DNA of 64,000 nt from contig NZ_ML974129.1 in NCBI RefSeq assembly GCF_004765815.2, positions 62,001 through 126,000 of the forward strand, written 5' to 3'. Shown here piece by piece: positions 50,400-58,856 of this stretch. The stretch's first letter is position 1. Each line of letters begins with the position of its first letter. The notes beneath the pieces are model-generated. The model worked only from the letters and a program-made list of their open reading frames with translations, had not been told where the DNA came from and did not search any database. Made by a program: the position numbers and the translations under genes. The stretch is from Halorussus salinus (GTDB taxonomy: Archaea; Halobacteriota; Halobacteria; Halobacteriales; Haladaptataceae).

Positions 50400-50972
50400 G
50401 TGTCCAGCGAAAGTGACGAACCACGTTCGTCATCTCGTGAGACGGAGTCTCACGGTGTGCCCTACGACCCCGAGATTCCGGACCTCCGCGAGGAGGACCC
50501 CGCGGACCTCGACGCCGACGAGATTCCCGGCACCGGGGGCGTCCCCGGTTTCGGCGACGACTGCGAGGACCCCGCGCTCTGTGCGTACACCGAGTACGTC
50601 GAGGGCGAGGAGGTCGAGGACCTGCCCGAGACCGGCGAGGGTGCCGAGGGCGTCGAGGCCGACGTGTGGGACGCCCTCTACGGCGTCGAGGACCCCGAGA
50701 TGCCCGTCTCCATCGTGGACCTCGGGCTGATTTACGGGGTGGAAGTGACCGAGCGCGTGGACGAGGGCCACCACGCCGAGGTGCTGATGACCCTGACCTA
50801 CTCGGGGTGTCCGGCCCGCGACATGCTGACCGACGAGGTGGAGCGGAGCGTCACGGGCGTCGAGGGAATCGAGTCGGTGGACCTGCGACTCGTCTGGAGT
50901 CCCGAGTGGTCCATCGAGATGGTGACCGAACAGGGGAAGGCCGACCTGAACGACTTCGGCCTGAGCGTCTGA
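50400..50972 (+). CDS. paaD: Phenylacetyl-CoA epoxidase maturation protein PaaD, MIP18 domain only
   Basis: A 190-residue protein starting at GTG 50400. Residues 1-75 are an acidic Ser/Glu/Asp-rich N-terminal tail with Cys in DDCEDPALCA. The rest is the MIP18/DUF59 domain (PEMPVSIVDLGLIYGVEV, TLTYSGCPARDMLTDEVER, VWSPEWSIEMVTEQGKADL). Bacterial PaaD has a zinc-ribbon C-terminus on the same chain. Here the chain stops after the MIP18 domain and the ribbon is the next gene. PaaD is needed for epoxidase maturation, probably in iron insertion. Confidence 0.92.
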   Translation: MSSESDEPRSSSRETESHGVPYDPEIPDLREEDPADLDADEIPGTGGVPGFGDDCEDPALCAYTEYVEGEEVEDLPETGEGAEGVEADVWDALYGVEDPEMPVSIVDLGLIYGVEVTERVDEGHHAEVLMTLTYSGCPARDMLTDEVERSVTGVEGIESVDLRLVWSPEWSIEMVTEQGKADLNDFGLSV

Positions 50973-50974
50973 CC

Positions 50975-51142
50975 ATGCGACGACCCGACCCGAGCGTCGA
51001 GACCTCCGGCGAGGACAGCGGCGCGGAGTGCCCCTACTGCGGTTCGACCGAGACCGAGCGCGAGCATCCGAAAGGCCCGTCGCTCTGCCGGTCGATGCAC
51101 TACTGCAACGACTGCGAGCAACCGTTCGAGAAGTTCGAGTAG
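50975..51142 (+). CDS. Stand-alone zinc-ribbon equivalent of the PaaD C-terminus
   Basis: A 55-residue protein starting 2 nt after paaD. It contains CPYCGSTETEREHPKGPSLC, then MHYCNDCEQPFEKFE: four Cys arranged like the zinc ribbon at the C-terminus of bacterial PaaD (CPRCGS, STACKALYRC, C-EPF). It is therefore the split-off half of PaaD and belongs functionally to the epoxidase operon. The acidic start MRRPDPSVETSGEDSGAE is haloarchaeal in style. It is the last gene of the operon; no PaaE reductase follows. Confidence 0.85.
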   Translation: MRRPDPSVETSGEDSGAECPYCGSTETEREHPKGPSLCRSMHYCNDCEQPFEKFE

Positions 51143-51151
51143 TCCGGTGTC

Positions 51152-51193
51152 GTCCGTCGCGGGTTGTCCGTCGCGGGTTGTCCGTCGCAGGTC
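51152..51193. repeat. 14-bp tandem repeat downstream of the paa operon
   Basis: GTCCGTCGCGGGTT occurs twice exactly (51152-51165, 51166-51179), followed by the variant GTCCGTCGCAGGTC (51180-51193). It lies in the 3' region of the paa transcript. No ORF is seen. Confidence 0.7.
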
Positions 51194-51273
51194 GTCGCCG
51201 CTCTTTCTCCGAACTGCACCGAAGCGCGAGCGAACGCGATACCGAGACTATCTATCGTACCATGCCCGAAATA

Positions 51274-51297
51274 GTTTGATTTATTAGTTATAAGTAT
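51274..51297 (+). promoter_or_regulatory. Promoter region of the giant secreted protein
   Basis: An AT-rich ATAGTTTGATTTATTAGTTATA stretch contains several overlapping TATA-like cores (TTTATTA, TTATAAG) about 30-45 nt before ATG 51324. Confidence 0.5.
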
Positions 51298-51323
51298 AGA
51301 AACTAGGTCGCACTCCACCATTC

Positions 51324-54300
51324 ATGATAGGAGATGACACACGAAGCTGGTTCGGAGCCGTCGCTACCTGCGCAGTCGTCTTGCTCACGCTGACGGGTAG
51401 CACGCTCGCGCCAGTCGCGGCCGCGACGCCAGTACCGACGACCGACCGAACCGCGCCGAGCGCGGCGACGAGCGCGACGAATGCGACGACGACCGCGGCG
51501 AGCGCGACGACGACCGCCGCGAGCGCGACGACGACCGCCGCGAGCGCGACGACGACCGCCGCGACTACCGCGGCGGCCGGGAACACCGCCACGGTGACGC
51601 TCTCGGGCACCGTGACCTACCCCAACGGCACGGCCGCCGAGAACGTCACGATTCGGTTGCTGACCGAGGACGGCGGCGAGACCGACTTCGCGGGCGTCGT
51701 CACCGACGCCGACGGGTCGTACGCCGCGACGCTCCGAGCCAACCGGAGCTACGAGGCCCACCTCTGGCAGGCGAACCTGAACGACGCGGACCCCGACTCG
51801 CCGACCAACGTCGTCTTCCCCCGCGACGGCGTGGCCGACTTCACCTCGCTGGGGTGGGTCAACACGACCACGACCGCCGAGACGCGTAACTACTCGTTCC
51901 CGGTCGGGCACCTCCTCGACGTGACCGTCGAGAGCGAATCGGGCGCGCCGGTGGCGAACTCCTCGGTCGGCCTCCGCGACGGCGAGGGACCGACCGGCGC
52001 GTCGGTCTACAGCTACCTCTACGCCGACGGCCTCCCCACCGACGCGCAGGGCCGGATGGCTCACCCGCCCAACCCCGGTACGGGACTGGAGGTCAACGGT
52101 TCGACCGGCATCTCGGTCGAACCGCCCGCGAACTCGTCGTACGACGAGACGTATCTCCGGCGCACGGTCACGAGTGATTCGAACGTCACCGCGACGCTCT
52201 CGACGCCGACCGTCGTCTCGGGCACCGTGACCGACCCCGACGGTACCCCGGCGTCGAACGTCACGCTCCAGTGGGAGGGTGTGAACGGAACCGAAAACGA
52301 CGGCCGGACCGTCACCGACGCCGAGGGTGACTTCTCCGTCGAGTTCGACCGGACCGGCGACTACCAGTTCACCTACTGGCAGGGCGGCGACGTGTACGCC
52401 GAGGCCGGGAACGTCACCTTCCCGCGCGACGGCGTGGCCGACTTCGGGAACCTCGGAACCGTCTCGATTTCCGGCGCGACCACGACCAACTTCACGCTCC
52501 CGGTCGGCAACGTCCTGAACGTCACCGTCCTGAACCGCTCGGGTATGCCCGTCGAGGAGGCCGAAGTCGTCCTCTCGGACCAGCATCCGGCGACCGACGA
52601 GCGGGCGTACGCCCGCGGATTCGCCGACGGCAACGTCCCGACCGACTCGCAGGGCCGGATGCAGAATCCCTCGAACGACCGACCCGGCATCGAGGTCAAC
52701 GGCTCGGTCGGCGTCTACGTCGAGGAGCCGGTCGGCACCGACTACGGTGACAACTACACCGAGTACGACGTGCAGGGGCCGCGAAACGAGGCGGTAGTCC
52801 TGTCGAAGACGACGGACCTCTCGGGCACCGTGACCGAACCCGACGGCACCCCGGCGTCGAACGTCACGCTCCGCTGGTGGACCGACGACGCGGGCGGCGA
52901 CTTCCGACAGGCCGTCACCGACGAGAACGGCACCTACGCCGTCGATCTGCTGACGAACAGTGACTATCAGGTGGACGTGTGGCAGGCCGACTTGCGCGAG
53001 GCCGACGCCGATTCCCCGACCAACGTCGCCTACCCGCGCGACGGCGTGGCCGACTTCGCCGCGCTCGGGTGGCACAACACGACCACGGCCGACGAGACCC
53101 GCGAGTTCCGGCTTCCGGTCGGGCACGTCCTGAACGTCACCGTCGAGAACGGGTCCGGCGCGCCGGTGGCGAACTCCTCGGTCCAACTCGCCGACCGGAC
53201 CGACGGCGTCTGGACCACGTTCTACGGCTACCTCCGCGCCGACGGGGTGCCGACCGACGCGCAGGGACGGATGGTTCACCCGCCGAACCCCGGCCCCGGC
53301 GTCGAACTGAACGGCACCGTCAGCGCGATAGCGCGACTGCCCGCGGACGCGCCCGACGACCACGTGGGGACCGAGGTGACGCTCACCGAGGACCGCGACG
53401 TGACGCTGACGACCGAGGAGGCGACGGAAATCGAGGGCCGAGTCGTCGGTCCCGACGGTCTCCCGGCCCCGAACCTGACCGTCTCGGTTATCAACTTCTC
53501 GACGGGCGTCTTCGAGCAGACGACGACCGCCGGAGACGGCACCTTCTCGAAGTCGGTCCCCGACGGTGACTACCGAGTCTACGTCTTCGACGGCGCGACC
53601 GGGGACGGCGTGGCCGACGCGTGGCTGACCGGTCGCTTCGACGCGAGCGGCCCGACAGACGTGGGCAACCTGACCCTGCCGCCCGCCTCTGAGACGACTA
53701 TCGACGTGACCGACCGCCGCGGCGACCCGATGGACGCCTACACCGACGTTCGCGGCGGCAACGGCGGTTGGATATTCACGTTCGGCCACGGGCAGGCGCT
53801 CGACCGCCCGTCGAGCTACGACAAGCAGTCGGCCGACCTAACGGTCGGCACCCACGCCGCGACGGTCTACGACTCGTGGACCCACGACGTGCTGGCGACC
53901 GAGGTCGTCCGCGTCGGCGACTCCGACCGGACCGCCACGCTCTCGGTGGACCGGTTCAACGGTACGCGGGTCTCGGGCGCGTTCGGCACGACGGTCGTCC
54001 GCGACCTCCAGACGCCGACCGCCCAACAGTCCGTGCAGGACGTGCTGAGCGAGAGCGTCAACGTCCGCCTGTTCGTGCTGAACGCGACGAGTAGCACCGA
54101 CCTCCGGGTTACCGAGAAGCTTCCGGACGGGTACGGTCTCGACACGTCGAGCGTGACGGCGGACGGGCCGGGAAGCGTCGAGAACGTCACGTTCGCCGAC
54201 GGCACGCTCTCGTTCGACGTGCGCGGCGACGTGTCCGAAGTCCGGTATCGCGCGGTGCCGACGAACGGTTCGGCCGCCGAGGTGCGCTTCGCTGGCGAGT

Positions 54301-54623
54301 TCGGCGACACCCCGACGGTCGGCCAGACCGCGCTCCCGGCCGAGGCGAACGTCTCGGTGTTCGCGCCCGCCGACGGCGCACAGGTCGCCACGGCGAACCC
54401 GGTCGTGGAGTTCGTGACCCGCCACCCCGACGCCGGGAACGTCACCGACCTCGAATATCGCGTGGACGGCGGCGCGTGGCGGCCGCTCGGCGACACGCCC
54501 GCTATCGGCGCGACGCAGCTCGCGGGTCTCGACGACGGCCAGCACACCGTCACCGTGCGACTCGTGAACGACGAGGGAACCGTCGTGACCGACACCACGA
54601 CCTTCACGGTCGATACGTCCTGA
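51324..54623 (+). CDS. Giant secreted multi-domain repeat protein with carboxypeptidase-regulatory-like modules
   Basis: A 1099-residue protein with a signal peptide (WFGAVATCAVVLLTLTGSTL, cleavage near residue 34). Residues 54-81 are ATTTAAS-type repeats encoded by four 21-bp DNA repeats. Four carboxypeptidase-regulatory-like beta-sandwich modules follow, opening near residues 90, 295, 502 and 704 (SGTVTYPNGTAAENVTIRLL, SGTVTDPDGTPASNVTLQW, SGTVTEPDGTPASNVTLRWW, EGRVVGPDGLPAPNLTV). The first three are each paired with a second sandwich ending in a GLPTDAQGRMAHPPNP-like motif. The C-terminal part has an Ig-like domain (ADGAQVATANPVVEFVTRHP). Sequons are very frequent, so it is probably a glycosylated surface or adhesin-like protein. 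No sortase-type or PGF anchor was found. Confidence 0.85.
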   Translation: MIGDDTRSWFGAVATCAVVLLTLTGSTLAPVAAATPVPTTDRTAPSAATSATNATTTAASATTTAASATTTAASATTTAATTAAAGNTATVTLSGTVTYPNGTAAENVTIRLLTEDGGETDFAGVVTDADGSYAATLRANRSYEAHLWQANLNDADPDSPTNVVFPRDGVADFTSLGWVNTTTTAETRNYSFPVGHLLDVTVESESGAPVANSSVGLRDGEGPTGASVYSYLYADGLPTDAQGRMAHPPNPGTGLEVNGSTGISVEPPANSSYDETYLRRTVTSDSNVTATLSTPTVVSGTVTDPDGTPASNVTLQWEGVNGTENDGRTVTDAEGDFSVEFDRTGDYQFTYWQGGDVYAEAGNVTFPRDGVADFGNLGTVSISGATTTNFTLPVGNVLNVTVLNRSGMPVEEAEVVLSDQHPATDERAYARGFADGNVPTDSQGRMQNPSNDRPGIEVNGSVGVYVEEPVGTDYGDNYTEYDVQGPRNEAVVLSKTTDLSGTVTEPDGTPASNVTLRWWTDDAGGDFRQAVTDENGTYAVDLLTNSDYQVDVWQADLREADADSPTNVAYPRDGVADFAALGWHNTTTADETREFRLPVGHVLNVTVENGSGAPVANSSVQLADRTDGVWTTFYGYLRADGVPTDAQGRMVHPPNPGPGVELNGTVSAIARLPADAPDDHVGTEVTLTEDRDVTLTTEEATEIEGRVVGPDGLPAPNLTVSVINFSTGVFEQTTTAGDGTFSKSVPDGDYRVYVFDGATGDGVADAWLTGRFDASGPTDVGNLTLPPASETTIDVTDRRGDPMDAYTDVRGGNGGWIFTFGHGQALDRPSSYDKQSADLTVGTHAATVYDSWTHDVLATEVVRVGDSDRTATLSVDRFNGTRVSGAFGTTVVRDLQTPTAQQSVQDVLSESVNVRLFVLNATSSTDLRVTEKLPDGYGLDTSSVTADGPGSVENVTFADGTLSFDVRGDVSEVRYRAVPTNGSAAEVRFAGEFGDTPTVGQTALPAEANVSVFAPADGAQVATANPVVEFVTRHPDAGNVTDLEYRVDGGAWRPLGDTPAIGATQLAGLDDGQHTVTVRLVNDEGTVVTDTTTFTVDTS
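51484..51567 (+). repeat. 21-bp tandem repeat, four units, coding the ATTTAAS linker
   Basis: CGACGACGACCGCCGCGAGCG-type units lie at 51484, 51505, 51526 and 51547; the second and third are identical, the first has one change and the fourth drifts at its end. They keep the reading frame (seven codons each) and encode a Thr/Ala linker after the signal peptide, a likely O-glycosylation or spacer region. Confidence 0.85.
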
Positions 54624-55000
54624 GACGGTTCCGGCGCTCTCCTCGGTTTTTCTTCGGCCGTCGATACGTTTCCGCACAGAGAACAGACTGGCGGCTGAGA
54701 TGATACAGACCGATAGCGCATACCTCCGTCTTCAGGCGCGGGAGGAGATCAAGACGAAAGTGGAGGACTGGAACTCGTGATACCGAACCGCGCCGGATGG
54801 CGAACGCGCGGGGCGGATGACAGACCGGGACCGTCGGGCGGCGTGGTCGTGGAGTCGCGGCGCAACCGGGGCGCAACCGCAGTTAACTCATCTAGTAGTA
54901 CCTGTTTAGTTGTTATGGCCGTATTCTGAGAAAATTAGCTGAGGAAGGTGTTCGGACCGACGACTCGCTCGACCGTAGAGCCGCGGGGGTCGCTCGGAGA
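54624..55000. other. Non-coding gap between the secreted giant and ogt
   Basis: Nothing is firmly supported in these 377 bp. A 26-codon ORF at 54700-54780 (starting MIQTDSAYLRLQARE) has no recognisable homology and could be a gene remnant. An AT-richer segment at 54894-54925 (TAGTAGTACCTGTTTAG) resembles a promoter but faces no clear gene. Confidence 0.4.
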
Positions 55001-55450
55001 TTACGCGTCGGCCGGGTCGCGCTCGTCACCGCTCTCGACGGCTCTCGGCGTCTCCCGACGGCCCTCGGCGGCTCCTTCGAGCGCCAGCAGTCGGCGCTTG
55101 AGCGGGAGTCCGTCGCCCGCCGAGTAGCCGCCCAGCGAGTCCGCGCCGACGACGCGGTGGCAGGGCACGACCAGCGGGACGGGGTTCGCGCCACAGGCCC
55201 GACCCACCGCGACGGCCGCGGTGTCGAGGTCGTCGGCGATTTCGCCGTAGGTCCGGGTCTCGCCGTACGGAATCGTCCGCATCTCGGCCGCGACCTCGCC
55301 AGCGAACCCCGACGAGAGCGCCACCGACAGGTCGAACGCGCGGCGCTCGCCCGCGGCGTACTCGCCGACCTGCGCGCGAATCTCGTCCGCTGGAGCCTCG
55401 ACACGTTCGGCGTCGAGTTCGACGGTTCGGTCGAAGAGTTCGACGTTCAT
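55001..55450 (-). CDS. ogt: Methylated-DNA-protein-cysteine methyltransferase (O6-alkylguanine repair)
   Basis: A 149-residue suicide repair protein that moves the methyl group from O6-methylguanine to its own Cys. The active-site VPCHRVVG has Cys at residue 97. IPYGETRTYGEIADDLDT (about 60-77) is the DNA-binding helix-turn-helix region, including the expected Arg, and the Asn hinge is in GRACGANPVPL. The C-terminal tail (AAEGRRETPRAVESGDERD) is a haloarchaeal acidic extension. It is codirectional with the hsp20 gene. Confidence 0.95.
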   Translation of the reverse strand: MNVELFDRTVELDAERVEAPADEIRAQVGEYAAGERRAFDLSVALSSGFAGEVAAEMRTIPYGETRTYGEIADDLDTAAVAVGRACGANPVPLVVPCHRVVGADSLGGYSAGDGLPLKRRLLALEGAAEGRRETPRAVESGDERDPADA

Positions 55451-55528
55451 CGGTCCAGCGAGGGTGCGCGAGGACTTTGCGGTTTCGGTCGGCGGCCTCG
55501 CGGTCGCCGCCTCCGCTCGTCGGCGTGG

Positions 55529-55906
55529 CTACTCTACGTCCACCGACTGCCGTCGCTCGCGCTTCGGGAGCGTGATTCGGAGTCGCCCGTTCAGGTACTC
55601 GGCGCTTGTTCGCTTCTCGTTCACGCGCTCGGGGAGCCGAATCGTCCGGCTTATTCGGCCCTCCTCGCGCGCTCTCGCACCGAACGCGCCCGCGTTCTCG
55701 GGGTCGTCCTCCGGTTCGGCGAGTATCTGGACGCGGTCCTTCCGGACTTTCACGTCGATGTCCTGCTTGCGGACGCCCGGCAGGTCCGCGGTCACGACGA
55801 ACTCGTCGCCGCGTTCGGCCACGTCCACGGCTATCGCAGGGTCCGGTCGGGCGTCAGTCGCGCGAGCGTCGGTCGGTCGGCGTCGGCGTCGATTTCTGCG
55901 AACCAT
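55529..55906 (-). CDS. hsp20: Small heat-shock protein, Hsp20/alpha-crystallin family
   Basis: A 125-residue ATP-independent chaperone. The alpha-crystallin domain spans about residues 25-120 (IAVDVAERGDEFVVTADLPG, VKVRKDRVQILAE, GRISRTIRLPERVNEKRTSA, LNGRLRITLPKRE). The final GxLxIxLPK motif is intact. The N-terminus is basic and Arg-rich (MVRRNRRRRRPTDARATDA), unusual in an otherwise acidic proteome. ATG 55906 is the only sensible start. Confidence 0.92.
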   Translation of the reverse strand: MVRRNRRRRRPTDARATDARPDPAIAVDVAERGDEFVVTADLPGVRKQDIDVKVRKDRVQILAEPEDDPENAGAFGARAREEGRISRTIRLPERVNEKRTSAEYLNGRLRITLPKRERRQSVDVE

Positions 55907-56015
55907 CGTTTCTCCCTGTATGGTCTGGCGACGGCGTCCGGCTTAACGTTGGTGTGGGCTCGCGCCGCGACCCGAGTAGCGCAGGTTTAAACCCGAAGAC
56001 GCGCAAGCCTCGGGC

Positions 56016-56921
56016 ATGACCGACGACGGACCCCACCCCGAAGGCGGGTGGTTCGAGGAGGTCGCGCCCGGCGACGCCGCGGCGGGCGCGGCCCGGATAC
56101 GCGAGGGGCGGGCCGACGCGCCCGCCGACTGGCCCGAGCGGGCGGTCGCGTCCGGATTCGCCGAGAGCGAGGACGAGTACTACGACGCGCTCCGGGACGC
56201 GAGCCTCCGGGCGGCCCGCGAGGGGGCGGCCGAGCGCGAGCGCGCCGACGACCAGCAACTGGTCCACGCGGTCCGGGCGATGGACGACGCCGCGTCCGAG
56301 GCCAACGAACTCGCCGAGCGCGTCGCCGAGTGGGCGGGGAGTCGCTACCCCGACGCGGGGACCGGCGTCGAGTACGCCCGCGAACTCGCGGAGCGCGACC
56401 CCGAGTCGCCGACCGACGAACGTCTCGTCTCGCTGGCGCGGCGCGTCGCGGACCTCGCCGACGAGTCCGACGAACTGCGCGAGTTCATCGAGCGCGAGAC
56501 GCCCGAGGTCGCGCCCAACCTCGCGGCGCTGGCCGGGCCGGTCCTCGGCGCGCGACTGATTTCGCTCGCTGGCGGCCTCGAACCGCTGGCGAAAAAGCCC
56601 TCCGGGACGGTGCAGGTCCTCGGCGCGGAGGACTCGCTGTTCGCGCACTTGCGAGGCCACGCGACCTCGCCCAAGCACGGCGTCATCTTCACCCACGAGT
56701 TCGTCAGGGGCACTCGTCCCGACAAACGCGGGTCCGCGGCCCGGACGCTGGCGGGGAAACTCACCATCGCCGCGCGCATCGACCACTACTCGGGCGAGCG
56801 CAAGCCGGAACTCGACGACGAGCTACAGCGCCGAATGGACCAGATTCGCGGGCGGGGCGACGGGAGCGAGGAAGATGACAGCCCCGAGGACGAGAACGCA
56901 ACCGAGGAGGGCGACGCATGA
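56016..56921 (+). CDS. nop5: Nop5/Nop56-family protein of C/D-box RNPs
   Basis: A 301-residue scaffold of archaeal box C/D small ribonucleoproteins that guide 2'-O-methylation of rRNA and tRNA. It has an N-terminal domain, a central helical coiled coil (about 100-165) and the C-terminal NOP domain: PVLGARLISLAGGLEPLAKK, PSGTVQVLGAEDSLFAHL, SPKHGVIFTHEFVRG and LAGKLTIAARIDHYSGERKP. It is shorter than most Nop5 proteins and ends in an acidic tail. It overlaps the fibrillarin gene by ATGA, the classic archaeal pair. Confidence 0.95.
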   Translation: MTDDGPHPEGGWFEEVAPGDAAAGAARIREGRADAPADWPERAVASGFAESEDEYYDALRDASLRAAREGAAERERADDQQLVHAVRAMDDAASEANELAERVAEWAGSRYPDAGTGVEYARELAERDPESPTDERLVSLARRVADLADESDELREFIERETPEVAPNLAALAGPVLGARLISLAGGLEPLAKKPSGTVQVLGAEDSLFAHLRGHATSPKHGVIFTHEFVRGTRPDKRGSAARTLAGKLTIAARIDHYSGERKPELDDELQRRMDQIRGRGDGSEEDDSPEDENATEEGDA

Positions 56922-57565
56922 CTGACCAGTCCGACATCGCTCTCCCCGAGGGCGTCGAGCGCCGCGCGTTCGACGGCCGACGGCGGCTGGCGACGCGGGG
57001 CGCGCCGGTCTACGGCGAACCGACCGACGGCGAGTGGCGCTGTTGGGACGCCGGGCGCTCGAAGCTCGCGGCGATGGTGGAGTCAGGAATGGAAATCGGT
57101 CTCGCTGGCGGCGAGACCGTGCTGTACCTCGGCGCGGCCAGCGGGACGACCGTGAGCCACGTCGCGGACTTCTCGGGGGCGACCTACGCCGTCGAGTTCG
57201 CTCCTCGGCCGGTCCGGGACTTGGTGGGCGTCGCCGAGGACCGCCGGAATCTCTTTCCCCTATTGAAGGACGCTCGCAAGCCAGCGACCTACGCCCACGT
57301 CGTGGAGGCCGACGTTGACGCCATCGTGCAGGACGTGGCGACTCGCGGGCAGGCCCGCGTGGCGGTCGAAAATCGGCAGTTTCTGGCGGACGACGGTCGC
57401 CTGCTTGCGGCCGTCAAGGCCCGTAGCGAGGACGTGTCCCGCGACCCCGAGGCGGTCTTCGACGACGCGCTGGCCGACCTCCGCGACGAGTACGAAATCG
57501 TGGAGACGGCGCGACTCGAACCGTACCACGACGACCACCTCGGCGTGGTCGCGCGGCCGCGGTAA
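56918..57565 (+). CDS. flpA: Fibrillarin-like rRNA/tRNA 2'-O-methyltransferase
   Basis: A 215-residue SAM-dependent methyltransferase that works with Nop5, L7Ae and guide RNA. The SAM-binding segment [19 protein letters not shown] is near residues 67-85, followed by [14 protein letters not shown] and the fibrillarin [13 protein letters not shown] strand. The C-terminal half has typical catalytic-face segments ([15 protein letters not shown]). It is translationally coupled to nop5. Confidence 0.97.
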   Translation: MTDQSDIALPEGVERRAFDGRRRLATRGAPVYGEPTDGEWRCWDAGRSKLAAMVESGMEIGLAGGETVLYLGAASGTTVSHVADFSGATYAVEFAPRPVRDLVGVAEDRRNLFPLLKDARKPATYAHVVEADVDAIVQDVATRGQARVAVENRQFLADDGRLLAAVKARSEDVSRDPEAVFDDALADLRDEYEIVETARLEPYHDDHLGVVARPR

Positions 57566-57641
57566 GGCTCTTCCAGACCGCAACCGCCCGGCCATGCCGG
57601 GTTCGGAACTATTTACACCTCGGATTACGAAAGACCGAGAA

Positions 57642-58724
57642 ATGGACTCGGGTTCGGCTGGAAGTTTCGCGGAGATGGGGACGCTGGGCATCGAAGAGGA
57701 GTTCTACGTCGCGGACGAGCGCGGCCGCCCGACCGCGGGCACCGACGAACTCGTCTACCAGCGCGACCCGCCCGAACTGTTGGACGGACGCCTCGACCAC
57801 GAACTGTTCAAGTGCGTCGTGGAGACCCAGACACCGAAGATACAGCGTCTCGCGGACGCTCGCGAGCATCTGCTTTCGGTCCGCAACGCCCTCGTGGACC
57901 ACGCCGAGGAGGCCGGATTCCAAATCGCGGCCGCGGGTCTCCACCCCGGCGCGCGGTGGCGCGAGTTGGAACACGCCGAGAAGGAGCGGTATCGCGCCCA
58001 GTTGGACCGGATTCAGTACCCTCAACACCGGAACACGACCGCGGGCCTGCACGTCCACGTCGGCGTGGACGACGCCGACAAGGCGGTCTGGATAGCCAAC
58101 GAGATTCGGTGGTACGTGCCCGTGATGCTCGCGCTCTCGGCGAACTCGCCGTACTGGAACGGGTTCGACACCGGACTCCAGTCCGCGCGAGCGAAGATTT
58201 TCGAGGCCCTGCCCAACACCGGGATGCCGACCTGCTTCGACTCCTACGACGACTTCGCGACGTTCGAGGAGACCATGCTTCGTTCGGACTCCATCGCCGA
58301 CCGCGGGGAACTCTGGTACGACGTGCGACCCCACACCGGCCACGGCACGGTCGAAGTCCGGACGCCCGACGGGCAGGCCGACCCCGACCGCGTGATGGCG
58401 TTCGTGGAGTACACTCACGCGCTGGTCGAGGACTTGGCGACGCGCTACGAGGACGGCGAGGAGGGCTACCGACACCGCCGGGAGCTGTTAGACGAGAACA
58501 AGTGGCGCGCGATGCGCTACGGTCACGACGCCGCGTTCATTCGCCGGGACCGCGAGGGAGAGATTGGTCTCGGTGAGGTCGTAGACCGGGAGTGCGAGCG
58601 ACTGGGCGTCTCGGGCATCCGGGACCTCTACGAGGGCGAGAGCGGGGCGACCCGCCAGCGCCGGACTCTGGACGAGGAGGGACCCGACGCGTTGTACGAG
58701 TCGTTGCTCCTCGAACGCGAGTGA
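57642..58724 (+). CDS. gshA: Glutamate-cysteine ligase (gamma-glutamylcysteine synthetase)
   Basis: A 360-residue enzyme that joins Glu and Cys, making gamma-glutamylcysteine, the main low-molecular-weight thiol of halobacteria. [18 protein letters not shown] near residue 13-30 and the [35 protein letters not shown] and [19 protein letters not shown] regions are those of the GCS2/haloarchaeal GshA family. I prefer ATG 57642 over the in-frame ATG 57594 because TATTTACAC at 57609 sits about 30 nt before it, implying a leaderless transcript. Confidence 0.94.
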   Translation: MDSGSAGSFAEMGTLGIEEEFYVADERGRPTAGTDELVYQRDPPELLDGRLDHELFKCVVETQTPKIQRLADAREHLLSVRNALVDHAEEAGFQIAAAGLHPGARWRELEHAEKERYRAQLDRIQYPQHRNTTAGLHVHVGVDDADKAVWIANEIRWYVPVMLALSANSPYWNGFDTGLQSARAKIFEALPNTGMPTCFDSYDDFATFEETMLRSDSIADRGELWYDVRPHTGHGTVEVRTPDGQADPDRVMAFVEYTHALVEDLATRYEDGEEGYRHRRELLDENKWRAMRYGHDAAFIRRDREGEIGLGEVVDRECERLGVSGIRDLYEGESGATRQRRTLDEEGPDALYESLLLERE

Positions 58725-58856
58725 CCGAGCGCGCGGTCGCGGACTCGACACCCGAGACCGTCGAGGGCGGTGCCTCCCGAAAACCTCCGTGCGCGGCCCG
58801 GACCGCTCTGAGCAACCTTTTTACTCGCCCGCGACTTGTGTCCTCGTAGAGAGGAC

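Noticed and set aside
51303-53789. 828-codon frame antisense to the giant secreted protein
   Set aside because: It mirrors the repeats of the real gene; signal peptide, sequons and domain repeats are all on the plus strand.
54700-54780. 26-codon ORF MIQTDSAYLRLQARE
   Set aside because: It has no ribosome-binding site, no recognisable homology and no promoter at the right distance; a gene remnant is possible but unsupported.
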